Source of the DNA: IMCC2047 sp041395865 | GTDB lineage: Bacteria > Pseudomonadota > Gammaproteobacteria > Pseudomonadales > IMCC2047 | Direction: 5' to 3' | Length of the DNA stretch: 64,000 bases | Assembly (NCBI GenBank): GCA_041395865.1 | Contig: JAWKZQ010000005.1 | Span: forward strand, 1-64,000 | Shown here: one piece after another, positions 18,034-25,567 of the stretch | Layout of the letters: every line of letters starts with the position of its first letter | Position numbering within the stretch: position 1 is the stretch's first letter | The notes under the pieces: model-generated | The model's database searches: none | Told to the model about the DNA's origin: nothing | The model's input: the letters and a program-made list of their open reading frames with translations, nothing else | Made by a program: the position numbers and the translations under genes

Positions 18034-19419
18034 ATGCATATTCATATTCTCGGTATTTGCGGTACGTTTATGGGCAGCCTGGCCATCCTGGCCAAGGAGT
18101 TGGGTTATCGCGTCAGCGGTTCTGACCAGAATGTTTATCCGCCCATGAGCACCCAGCTGGAGCAGGCGGGCATTGAGCTGATCCAGGGTTATGCCCCCGA
18201 ACAGCTGAAAAACGGCGCTGACTTGATTGTGGTGGGAAATGCCATGTCGCGCGGCAATCCGGCGGTCGAATATATGCTCAACAACAATCTGCCTTATACT
18301 TCCGGCCCCCAGTGGCTGGCCGAGCATGTGCTGAAGGATAAGTGGGTGTTGGCGGTGGCGGGTACCCACGGTAAAACCACGACCGCCAGTATGCTGGCCT
18401 GGATTCTGGAGTATGCAGGCATGAAACCGGGTTACCTGATCGGCGGTGTCCCTAAAAATTTCGAGGTGTCGGCCAGGTTGGGCGAAACGCCTTTCTTTGT
18501 CATTGAGGCGGATGAGTACGACACCGCCTTTTTCGATAAGCGCTCCAAGTTTGTGCATTACCGTCCGCGAACAGCCGTTCTCAATAACCTTGAGTTCGAC
18601 CATGCGGATATCTTTGATGATTTGGCGGCGATTCAGCGCCAGTTCCACCACCTGGTACGCATTGTGCCGTCGCAGGGGCGGATTATCGTGCCCAAGGCCG
18701 ATGGCAACCTGGGCGAGGTGCTGGCGATGGGCTGCTGGACGCCGGTGGAAACGGTTGGCGAGGATGGTGCCAACTGGCGTGCCCGACCACTCTCAGCGGG
18801 TGCGGATCGCTTCGAGGTTTGCCTCGACAATGAAACCGTCGGGGAAGTGAGCTGGATTCATGGCGGGCGGCATAATATGAATAATGCGCTGGTCGCGATT
18901 GCTGCTGCCCGCCATGTTGGCGTCATGCCTGATCAGGCGGTTGCGGCGCTGAGTGAGTTCGGGGGTGTGAAACGGCGTATGGAAAAGCTGGGTGAGGTGG
19001 CCGGTATCAGCCTGTATGACGACTTTGCGCATCACCCCACCGCGATTGAAACGACATTGGATGGGTTGCGTAAGCAGGCTGGGAACAAGCGTATTTTTGC
19101 AATCATCGAGCCGCGGTCCAATACCATGCGCTTGGGCGTGTACAAGGACAAGCTGGCAGCGGTTTGCCGTGATGCCGATCAGGTGCTTTGGTACCAGCCG
19201 CCGGGTGTGGATTGGGATTTGCAAACAGTGGCAACGGCAAGCCCCGTGCCGGCTGAGGTGTACCGGACGACGGAAGCAGTCATTGAGCGGATTTGTGCCG
19301 ATTGCCGTCACGGTGATCAGGTGGTGATTATGAGCAACGGTGGTTTTGAAGGCGTGCATCAACGCCTCTTAACGGCGTTGCAGCAAAAGCATGCTAATGC
19401 TGAGGCCGTCAATGGCTGA
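18034..19419 (+). CDS. mpl: UDP-MurNAc:L-Ala-gamma-D-Glu-meso-DAP ligase
   Basis: Murein tripeptide recycling ligase that joins the recovered tripeptide to UDP-MurNAc in the cytoplasm. It is a Mur ligase with HILGICGTFMGSLA at the N-terminus, the ATP loop AGTHGKTTTASML (about residues 110-122), EADEYDTAFFDKR, HNMNNALVAIAAA and the Mpl-like end MSNGGFEGVHQRLL. Length is 461. The last bases overlap the ubiX start. Confidence 0.95.
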   Translation: MHIHILGICGTFMGSLAILAKELGYRVSGSDQNVYPPMSTQLEQAGIELIQGYAPEQLKNGADLIVVGNAMSRGNPAVEYMLNNNLPYTSGPQWLAEHVLKDKWVLAVAGTHGKTTTASMLAWILEYAGMKPGYLIGGVPKNFEVSARLGETPFFVIEADEYDTAFFDKRSKFVHYRPRTAVLNNLEFDHADIFDDLAAIQRQFHHLVRIVPSQGRIIVPKADGNLGEVLAMGCWTPVETVGEDGANWRARPLSAGADRFEVCLDNETVGEVSWIHGGRHNMNNALVAIAAARHVGVMPDQAVAALSEFGGVKRRMEKLGEVAGISLYDDFAHHPTAIETTLDGLRKQAGNKRIFAIIEPRSNTMRLGVYKDKLAAVCRDADQVLWYQPPGVDWDLQTVATASPVPAEVYRTTEAVIERICADCRHGDQVVIMSNGGFEGVHQRLLTALQQKHANAEAVNG

Positions 19420-20023
19420 CTTGAAAGAACCCATTTCCTTGGCCCTGACGGGCGCTTCCGGCGCACAGTACGGTTTACGGCTGCTGGAGATGCTGGTGGC
19501 GGCCAACCATCGGGTGTACCTGATGATTTCCAAAGCCGCGCAGATGGTGATTGCCACAGAAACCGATGTGGAATTGCCCAGTCACGGTAGTAAACTGGAA
19601 ACGGCTTTGACCGAGCGGTATCGGGCGCAGCCCGGGCAGATTCGCGTTTTTGGAAAAGAAGAGTGGACGGCGCCGGTCGCCTCGGGTTCGAACGCGCCAC
19701 GCAGTATGGTGATTTGTCCCTGTAGCACGGGGACCTTGTCGGCTGTGGCTCGCGGCGGTTGCGATAACCTGATCGAACGGGCGGCCGATGTCATGCTGAA
19801 GGAGCGTCGCCAGTTGATCCTGGTGCCCCGTGAAGCGCCTTTTTCGACCATTCATTTACAGAATATGTTGACCCTTTCGCAAATGGGGGCTGTGATTTTG
19901 CCGGCCAGTCCCGGGTTTTACCACCAACCCAAGTCGGTCGAGGACATGATTGATTTTGTGGTAGCGCGAATCCTTGACCAGCTGGGTGTTGAGCAGGCGC
20001 TGGCGCCTCGCTGGGGGGCGTAA
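19412..20023 (+). CDS. ubiX: Flavin prenyltransferase UbiX
   Basis: Makes prenylated FMN, the cofactor for the UbiD decarboxylase in ubiquinone synthesis. Motifs: LALTGASGAQYGLRLLE at the N-terminus, CPCSTGTLSAVARGGCDNL and the C-terminal VPREAPFSTIHLQNML. I choose the ATG at 19412, which overlaps the mpl stop by 8 bases and has GAGG 7 bases upstream. An in-frame ATG at 19391 would add seven residues. The mpl-ubiX-LON order suggests one operon. Confidence 0.95.
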   Translation: MADLKEPISLALTGASGAQYGLRLLEMLVAANHRVYLMISKAAQMVIATETDVELPSHGSKLETALTERYRAQPGQIRVFGKEEWTAPVASGSNAPRSMVICPCSTGTLSAVARGGCDNLIERAADVMLKERRQLILVPREAPFSTIHLQNMLTLSQMGAVILPASPGFYHQPKSVEDMIDFVVARILDQLGVEQALAPRWGA

Positions 20024-20033
20024 GGGGCAAGTC

Positions 20034-20609
20034 GTGCAATCAGCACCTATTTTCCCGCTTAATGCTGTTTTGTTTCCCGGCACTCGCTTGCCATTGAAAA
20101 TCTTTGAGCAGCGTTACCTGGAGCTGGTAAAACAGTGCCTCAGGCAGGATGCTGAGTTTGTCGTGGTGTTGATCAGCAAGGGGCAGGAAGTGGGCGTTAT
20201 ACCCGAGATTTTTTCAGTTGGTACCACCGCCCGTATCGTCGATTGGAGCCAACTGGAAGGCGGGATTCTGGGAATTACCGTCGAGGGCGTCGAACGGGTG
20301 AGCATTGCTGGCGCAGAGGGCGCTGTCGGTGAGGTGATGCAAGGCGATGTGGCGTTTTTTGATGATCAGGTGCCGCTGGAACAGACACATGATGATGAGC
20401 TGGTCGGCCTGCTTCGAAAGCTGGAACAGCACCCGCTGGTGCAATCTCAGGGGATGACAGTCGATTATGACGATCTGGTCTCGGTCATGTGGGGGCTTGC
20501 AGGCCTCTTACCCATTGAGCTTGAGAAAAAACAGCAGTTGCTGGAGGCTGATGATGCCCAACAACGCTACCAGTTATTGCATCGGATGTTGCAGTCGCTG
20601 GAGGGCTAG
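20034..20609 (+). CDS. LON substrate-binding domain protein
   Basis: A protein of about 191 residues consisting of the N-terminal substrate-recognition domain of Lon protease without its ATPase or protease parts. It opens with APIFPLNAVLFPG and contains PLKIFEQRYLELV. Such stand-alone proteins are common in proteobacteria; the role is unknown. The GTG at 20034 is chosen because AAGGGG lies just upstream and the conserved domain begins four residues later. The stop overlaps the convergent DedA gene by 4 bases. Confidence 0.87.
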   Translation: MQSAPIFPLNAVLFPGTRLPLKIFEQRYLELVKQCLRQDAEFVVVLISKGQEVGVIPEIFSVGTTARIVDWSQLEGGILGITVEGVERVSIAGAEGAVGEVMQGDVAFFDDQVPLEQTHDDELVGLLRKLEQHPLVQSQGMTVDYDDLVSVMWGLAGLLPIELEKKQQLLEADDAQQRYQLLHRMLQSLEG

Positions 20610-21982
20610 CTCGTCACGGCTAGATAAAGGCCAATGAATAGCAGCGACACGAGCGAACATAACCAAAACCCCGGATCGGCATGAATGGCTCGGGTGTTGT
20701 AACGGCTGAAACTAACCCGCGTTGCGCCGCAGATGGCGGAGCCCAGGAAAATGCCGCCCAGGGTGCTGCTTAAGGTGAGCTGCCCAAGGTAAAGCATCGA
20801 GATGCTGACCAGTAGAATAGGTAGCAGTGCGCAGGTGTACGCCCACCATCGGTATTGGTGGCTGACTTCCTGGGCGACGAAGGATGCCATCAAACCACTA
20901 ACCAGGCTTATGCCGACAGTCGCTGTGCCGGGGAATCCCGAACCGGATGCCGACTGTAACCCCGCGCCCAGTAACTCGCCAGCGACAACGGCGGCGGCTA
21001 CGTGAGTGGCTGCTGCGAAATGGCGTTTTAGTAAAAGCCAGACCACAAATATTACCGTGAAACCACGCAGGCAATTTGCCTCGCCAAGCTTTGCGCTCAG
21101 CATAAACAACTGATCCAGCCAGAGGTGGCGTATGCCGGCAAAGTAAGTCTGGGTGTAGTGGTTCCAGTAGTCGAAAAAAGCGGTGTTGCTGTTCAGTAAC
21201 CATAACACGACAAATAGCAATGTGCTGAAAACCAGTAGTGCCATGGATATCAGGGGATAGGTGGTTTGGTGGCCGCGCCGTTCGGCCAGCCAGTGCCAGA
21301 ACAGCCTTACGTTGTGTTGGCGATCAATCCAGGCATGGGCTGCTTTGTAAAGGCGCGAGTCGGGGTGCAGGTGCCAGTGGGTGAGGCGGATGACAATAAA
21401 CGCAATGGCAATAATTCCGAGCAGTACCAGGCCGAGATTGCTGAGCCCTTCGGGGAGGCTGATACCCTGCTGGAGCGACAGGCCAAACAGATAGCCAGGT
21501 AGAACGTACAAAGGGGCCCAGCCCAGCGCTGAAAAGAAGTTAATGCCGACAAAGCGCAGGGATGGCATGTTGAGCATGCCTGCGACCAGCGGGAGTACCG
21601 GGCGAATTGGCCCGACAAAGCGACCGATGATAATGCTTTTCCCGCCGTGCCGGTGGAAGAAAGCTTCGCCGTTATCCAGCCACTGCGGATACTTTCGAAA
21701 TGGCCAGAGATCGCGGATATGGTCTTTAAGCGTTTTTCCCAGGAAGAAACTGACGCCGTCACCCAAAATGGCGCCCAGCAGCGCACAACCCAATGTGGTC
21801 CAGACACCCAGTATGCCGCTACCCGCCATCGCGCAGGCGCCAAACAGCAACAACACGCCGGGTATGACGATGCCGGCAATGGCCAGGGATTCCAGGAAAG
21901 CAATCGCGACAATCGACAGGGCAACCCATTGCTGGTGACTGGCCAGCCAGTCAAGGAAGGGTTGTATGGGGCTTAGGTCCAT
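20606..21982 (-). CDS. DedA (VTT) membrane protein fused to a PAP2-like domain
   Basis: A 458-residue polytopic protein. The first 200 residues are a DedA/VTT domain, with GVLLLFGACAMAGSG, GDGVSFFLGK, the HGGKSIIIGRFVGPIRP motif and PLVAGMLNM; DedA proteins take part in lipid scrambling and undecaprenyl phosphate recycling. The last 230 residues resemble a PAP2 phosphatase but the catalytic residues appear to be missing: the PSGH motif reads SGFPGTATV and the SR..H..D motif reads LYLGQLTLSSTLGG. The second domain may therefore be a binding module. Upstream, a segment with nested repeats separates it from the pseudopilin gene. Confidence 0.82.
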   Translation of the reverse strand: MDLSPIQPFLDWLASHQQWVALSIVAIAFLESLAIAGIVIPGVLLLFGACAMAGSGILGVWTTLGCALLGAILGDGVSFFLGKTLKDHIRDLWPFRKYPQWLDNGEAFFHRHGGKSIIIGRFVGPIRPVLPLVAGMLNMPSLRFVGINFFSALGWAPLYVLPGYLFGLSLQQGISLPEGLSNLGLVLLGIIAIAFIVIRLTHWHLHPDSRLYKAAHAWIDRQHNVRLFWHWLAERRGHQTTYPLISMALLVFSTLLFVVLWLLNSNTAFFDYWNHYTQTYFAGIRHLWLDQLFMLSAKLGEANCLRGFTVIFVVWLLLKRHFAAATHVAAAVVAGELLGAGLQSASGSGFPGTATVGISLVSGLMASFVAQEVSHQYRWWAYTCALLPILLVSISMLYLGQLTLSSTLGGIFLGSAICGATRVSFSRYNTRAIHADPGFWLCSLVSLLFIGLYLAVTS

Positions 21983-22028
21983 TCGGTTTAACGTGCTCTG
22001 GGCCGGGTTGGCTTGTTTTCGGGAGTCG

Positions 22029-22115
22029 CATCATAAATCTTATTACGCTAATTATCAGCACATCCTTGGTGCGTTTCCAAGGGAGTCGTTTTGAATACAA
22101 AAAGGATTTATGATG
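22029..22115. repeat. Nested inverted repeats in the DedA-pseudopilin gap
   Basis: CATCATAAATC (22029-22039) and GATTTATGATG (22105-22115) are perfect 11-bp inverted repeats 65 bases apart. Within them CCTTGG (22064-22069) and CCAAGG (22077-22082) form a second hairpin. GGGAGTCG occurs twice, at 22021-22028 and 22081-22088. No ORF fills the segment. It could be a structured RNA, a leader or a small mobile remnant. Confidence 0.45.
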
Positions 22116-22173
22116 AAGCGGAGCCTCAAGGATGAGGTTGATATCAAAATTTATCGATATTGGGGGTGTTGCA

Positions 22174-22728
22174 ATGGACTGCAAAAACTTCTCAGGCCTG
22201 ACGCTGGTTGAATTGCTCGTCGGCGTTGCCGTAGCCGGTATTCTCCTGCTGGTAGCGGTACCGGCCTTTACAGACATGCTTCGAACCAGTCGGCTCAATT
22301 CCCAGACTCACCTGTTTGTCGCTGCGGTTAATTATGCACGGACAGCAGCCATTGAGCGGCAGCGGGATGTGTTGATCTGTGCGCGTGATGGCAATGTGTG
22401 TAAACCGGGGCGCAACTGGGGCACGGGCTGGCTGGTGTTTGTTGATCATAACCGGAACCGAACCGCTGAGGATGATGAAATTATTCGGTTATTTGAACCG
22501 TTGTCATCAGGCTATACCCTGACGGTTAATTACCCGGCTTACCGATTAATGTTTTTATCCAATGGCGATGTGCGGCGAGTTAATGGCGCCTGGCCTATGA
22601 TGAGTTTTCGCCTTTGTTCGCCGGATGCTGGGGATGGAAAGCTGGCTGAGCGTTCCAGGGAGATCAGGATGAGTGCCACGGGTCGAATGCGACTTCAGTT
22701 TGGGCGTGAAATCGCCGGCGCATGCTAA
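22174..22728 (+). CDS. GspH/FimT-type minor pseudopilin
   Basis: Type IV pilin-like protein of 184 residues. It has a short leader MDCKNFSG, then the prepilin peptidase site with LTLVELL and a hydrophobic helix; Glu5 of the mature protein is present, but Leu replaces the usual Phe at +1. The rest fits the GspH/FimT fold (RTAAIERQRDVLIC, NWGTGWLVFVDHNRN). The ATG at 22174 follows GGGGGTG and gives a standard leader; an ATG at 22132 would give an unusually long one. No other pilus gene lies nearby, so its machinery must be elsewhere. Confidence 0.85.
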   Translation: MDCKNFSGLTLVELLVGVAVAGILLLVAVPAFTDMLRTSRLNSQTHLFVAAVNYARTAAIERQRDVLICARDGNVCKPGRNWGTGWLVFVDHNRNRTAEDDEIIRLFEPLSSGYTLTVNYPAYRLMFLSNGDVRRVNGAWPMMSFRLCSPDAGDGKLAERSREIRMSATGRMRLQFGREIAGAC

Positions 22729-22758
22729 CTGACAGCAACAGGTGTTTGGCTGTATAAT
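22729..22758 (+). promoter_or_regulatory. Sigma-70 promoter of proA
   Basis: CTGACA (22729-22734) and TATAAT (22753-22758) are separated by 18 bases, matching consensus at 5 of 6 and 6 of 6 positions. It begins right after the pseudopilin stop and lies about 40 bases before the proA start. Confidence 0.75.
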
Positions 22759-22796
22759 CGCCCCTTTGATTTGAATTGTTTGCACAAAGGGTTTCA

Positions 22797-24053
22797 ATGG
22801 ACGTTAAAGCATACATGGCCGAAGTGGGCCAGCAGGCGCGTGCGGCGGCGCGTGAAGTCGCGAGAGCGGATACGGGTAAGAAAAACAAAGCGTTGCTGGC
22901 GATGGCTGAGGCCATTGAAGCTTCCCGTGGAAGTTTGCTGGAGGCAAATGCTAAAGACCTTGGTGCGGCGCGAGAAAACAACCTGGACAGTGCCATGCTG
23001 GATCGACTGGAACTGAAGGAGTCGACCATCGATGGCATGATAGAGGGGCTTAGACAGGTCGCCGCGTTGGCTGATCCGGTTGGCGAAATCACGGATTTGA
23101 AGTACCGTCCTTCCGGAATCCAGGTGGGCAAGATGCGAGTGCCTCTTGGCGTTGTCGGTATCATTTATGAGTCGCGTCCTAACGTCACCGTTGAGGCGGC
23201 CAGTCTGTGCCTTAAGTCCGGCAATGCGACCATCCTGCGCGGCGGCTCCGAAGCGATTCATTCCAACCAGGCAATAGCCGAGTGTATCCGCCAGGGGCTT
23301 AGCGAAGCGGGCTTGCCTGCTGAAGCGGTGCAGGTGGTCTCAACGACTGATCGTGCCGCAGTGGGTGAGTTGATTACCATGCCCGAGTATGTGGATGTGA
23401 TTGTGCCACGTGGCGGCAAGGGCCTGATTGAGCGGATCAGCCGGGATGCGCGCGTGACGGTGATAAAGCACCTGGACGGTATCTGCCATGTCTACATTGA
23501 CGATGACGCGGATTATGATAAGGCGACCAATGTTGCACTGAACGCCAAAACCCAGCGCTATGGCACCTGTAATACCATGGAAACCCTGTTGATTCATGAA
23601 GATGTCGCTGCTGATATCCTGCCGCGGCTTTGTATGCATTACACCGTGGCAGGGGTTGAGTTGCGCGGCTGCGAGAAAACCTGCGCTATCGTGGAAAAGG
23701 CCGTGCCTGCCAGCGAAGAGGATTGGCAAACGGAATACCTGGCACCCATTCTGTCCATTAAGGTGGTTGCGGGTATGGATGAAGCGATTACCCATATTAA
23801 CCGTTATGGCTCTCATCATACGGACTCGATTATCACGGAAAATTACAGCCGTGCGCGCGCTTTCCTGAACGAAGTTGATTCCAGCTCTGTGATGGTGAAC
23901 GCTTCGACTCGTTTCGCCGATGGTTTCGAGTATGGTCTGGGCGCTGAAATCGGTATTTCCACCGATAAAATTCATGCGCGTGGCCCGGTGGGGCTTGAGG
24001 GTTTAACGTCACAGAAATACGTGGTATTGGGTGACGGGCATATTCGCGCCTGA
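22797..24053 (+). CDS. proA: Gamma-glutamyl phosphate reductase
   Basis: NADPH-dependent reduction of glutamyl phosphate to the semialdehyde, second step of proline synthesis. Motifs: PLGVVGIIYESRPNVT, KSGNATILRGGSEA, VPRGGKGL, the catalytic Cys region QRYGTCNTMETLL, and the C-terminal GLGAEIGISTDKIHARGPVGLE. The ATG at 22797 gives about 418 residues, the normal length, and AAAGGG lies just upstream. It heads the proA-nadD-rsfS-rlmH group, with a clear promoter of its own. Confidence 0.96.
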   Translation: MDVKAYMAEVGQQARAAAREVARADTGKKNKALLAMAEAIEASRGSLLEANAKDLGAARENNLDSAMLDRLELKESTIDGMIEGLRQVAALADPVGEITDLKYRPSGIQVGKMRVPLGVVGIIYESRPNVTVEAASLCLKSGNATILRGGSEAIHSNQAIAECIRQGLSEAGLPAEAVQVVSTTDRAAVGELITMPEYVDVIVPRGGKGLIERISRDARVTVIKHLDGICHVYIDDDADYDKATNVALNAKTQRYGTCNTMETLLIHEDVAADILPRLCMHYTVAGVELRGCEKTCAIVEKAVPASEEDWQTEYLAPILSIKVVAGMDEAITHINRYGSHHTDSIITENYSRARAFLNEVDSSSVMVNASTRFADGFEYGLGAEIGISTDKIHARGPVGLEGLTSQKYVVLGDGHIRA

Positions 24054-24066
24054 CAGGGGTTAGGGC

Positions 24067-24711
24067 ATGCGCAGCATCGCGATACTGGGCGGCACCTTTG
24101 ACCCGATCCACTTTGGTCATTTGCGTCCGGCGCTGGAGTTGAGCCAGAAAGGGTTTGATGAGGTACGGCTGATGCCTTGCCATGTGCCGGCACACCGTGA
24201 GGCCCCTTGCTGTAGTGCCGAACAGCGCCTTGAGATGGTGCGTTTGGCGGTTGCTAGCGAACCGGCACTTTCGGTCGACGCGCGGGAAATTGATCGTGAG
24301 GGAGAGACCTATACAGTTGATACCCTGACACAGATGCGTGATGAACTCGGCGACCAGGTCTCGCTGAATCTGGTCATGGGTATGGACTCATTCCGTGGGC
24401 TGCATACCTGGCACCAGTGGGAAGCGTTGCCGAAACTGGCCAATATTCTTGTCACGGAGAGGCCTGGGTCGACAGTTCCGTTGCAGGGCGTTATGGCAAA
24501 CTTCCTGGGTGCGAGAAAAGCGCGGAACCTGCACGAGCTGATGACCTCGGCGAATGGGCGTGTATGGGTTCAGCAACTGGCCTTGCTGGATATTTCTGCT
24601 ACGGCAATCCGGGGCATGGTTGCCCGGGGCGAGTCGCCCAGGTATTTACTTCCCGATTCAGTGTGGGATTATATTAAACAACACCGGTTGTACCGGCCAA
24701 TTGAGCAGTAA
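24067..24711 (+). CDS. nadD: Nicotinate-nucleotide adenylyltransferase
   Basis: Joins nicotinate mononucleotide and ATP to make deamido-NAD, a late step of NAD synthesis. The nucleotidyltransferase motifs are GGTFDPIHFGHL (residues 8-19, with the (H/T)xGH motif) and the C-terminal ISATAIRGMV. Length is 214. It starts 13 bases after proA and is followed closely by rsfS, as in many gammaproteobacteria. Confidence 0.96.
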   Translation: MRSIAILGGTFDPIHFGHLRPALELSQKGFDEVRLMPCHVPAHREAPCCSAEQRLEMVRLAVASEPALSVDAREIDREGETYTVDTLTQMRDELGDQVSLNLVMGMDSFRGLHTWHQWEALPKLANILVTERPGSTVPLQGVMANFLGARKARNLHELMTSANGRVWVQQLALLDISATAIRGMVARGESPRYLLPDSVWDYIKQHRLYRPIEQ

Positions 24712-24720
24712 CGAGGACTT

Positions 24721-25071
24721 ATGCAGGGCGAAAAAATTGTCGATATCGTAATCGATGCGCTGGAAGACATGAAAGCTGTTGATATCAAAACCCTTGATGT
24801 CAAAGATCAATCGAATGTCACGGATTATATGGTTATCGCATCGGGAACATCGAAGCGTCATGTGAAGTCCATCGCTAACAATGTGCTGGAAAAACTCAAG
24901 GACAACGGGCTGCAGCCCAAGGGGACTGAGGGCGCTGATGCCTCTGAGTGGGTGTTGGTGGATCTCGGCGATGTTGTTGTTCACGTTATGATGCCTGATA
25001 CGCGTGCCTTCTATGACCTGGAAAAACTCTGGTACCTTTTGCCGGAGGAAAGTCAGGATAGCGTTAACTGA
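24721..25071 (+). CDS. rsfS: Ribosomal silencing factor RsfS
   Basis: Binds ribosomal protein L14 and blocks subunit joining in stationary phase. It is 116 residues long, with the family stretches DVKDQSNVTDYMVIASGTS, EWVLVDLGDVVVHVM and FYDLEKLW. The gene is 9 bases after nadD and 2 bases before rlmH. Confidence 0.95.
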   Translation: MQGEKIVDIVIDALEDMKAVDIKTLDVKDQSNVTDYMVIASGTSKRHVKSIANNVLEKLKDNGLQPKGTEGADASEWVLVDLGDVVVHVMMPDTRAFYDLEKLWYLLPEESQDSVN

Positions 25072-25073
25072 TA

Positions 25074-25544
25074 ATGCGGATTCGCCTGATTTGTGTGGGT
25101 ACTAAAATGCCCGCCTGGGTCACAAGCGGTTTTCAGGAATACGCGAAACGTTTACCTCCCGATCTTCGTATTGAACTGGTGGAGATTCCTCCTGGCCATC
25201 GCGGCAAAGGTGCGGATGTTAAGCGAGCCATTGAGAAGGAGTCTAAGCAGATTCTTTCCCTGTTGGGCAAGGATGAGCGGGTTGTCGCGCTGGATGTGCA
25301 GGGCCGAAACTGGAGCACCGAGCAGTTGGCCGAAAAGTTGAGCGACTGGCAAATGGGTGGACGCAACGTGGCATTACTGGTTGGCGGGCCTGACGGCCTG
25401 TCTGACGAGTGCCTTTCGTTGGCAGAGCAGCGCTGGTCCCTGTCTAATCTCACCTTCCCGCACCCGCTGGTGCGGGTTATTTTGGCAGAACAGGTATATC
25501 GGGCGTGGAGCCTGTTGAATAACCACCCTTACCACAGGGCATAG
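25074..25544 (+). CDS. rlmH: 23S rRNA (pseudouridine-1915-N3) methyltransferase RlmH
   Basis: SPOUT-class methyltransferase acting on pseudouridine 1915 of 23S rRNA in the assembled ribosome. It is 156 residues, with the knot motifs ALLVGGPDGL and LSNLTFPHPLVRVILAEQVYRAWSL shared out over the C-terminal third. The ending NNHPYHRA is diagnostic. It starts 2 bases after the rsfS stop, and mrdA follows after 23 bases. Confidence 0.97.
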   Translation: MRIRLICVGTKMPAWVTSGFQEYAKRLPPDLRIELVEIPPGHRGKGADVKRAIEKESKQILSLLGKDERVVALDVQGRNWSTEQLAEKLSDWQMGGRNVALLVGGPDGLSDECLSLAEQRWSLSNLTFPHPLVRVILAEQVYRAWSLLNNHPYHRA

Positions 25545-25567
25545 GCCGGCGGTCAACTGTCACTCAA

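Noticed and set aside
18031..18651. 206-codon open frame antisense to mpl
   Set aside because: Covers the Mur-ligase ATP loop on the opposite strand; no recognisable protein.
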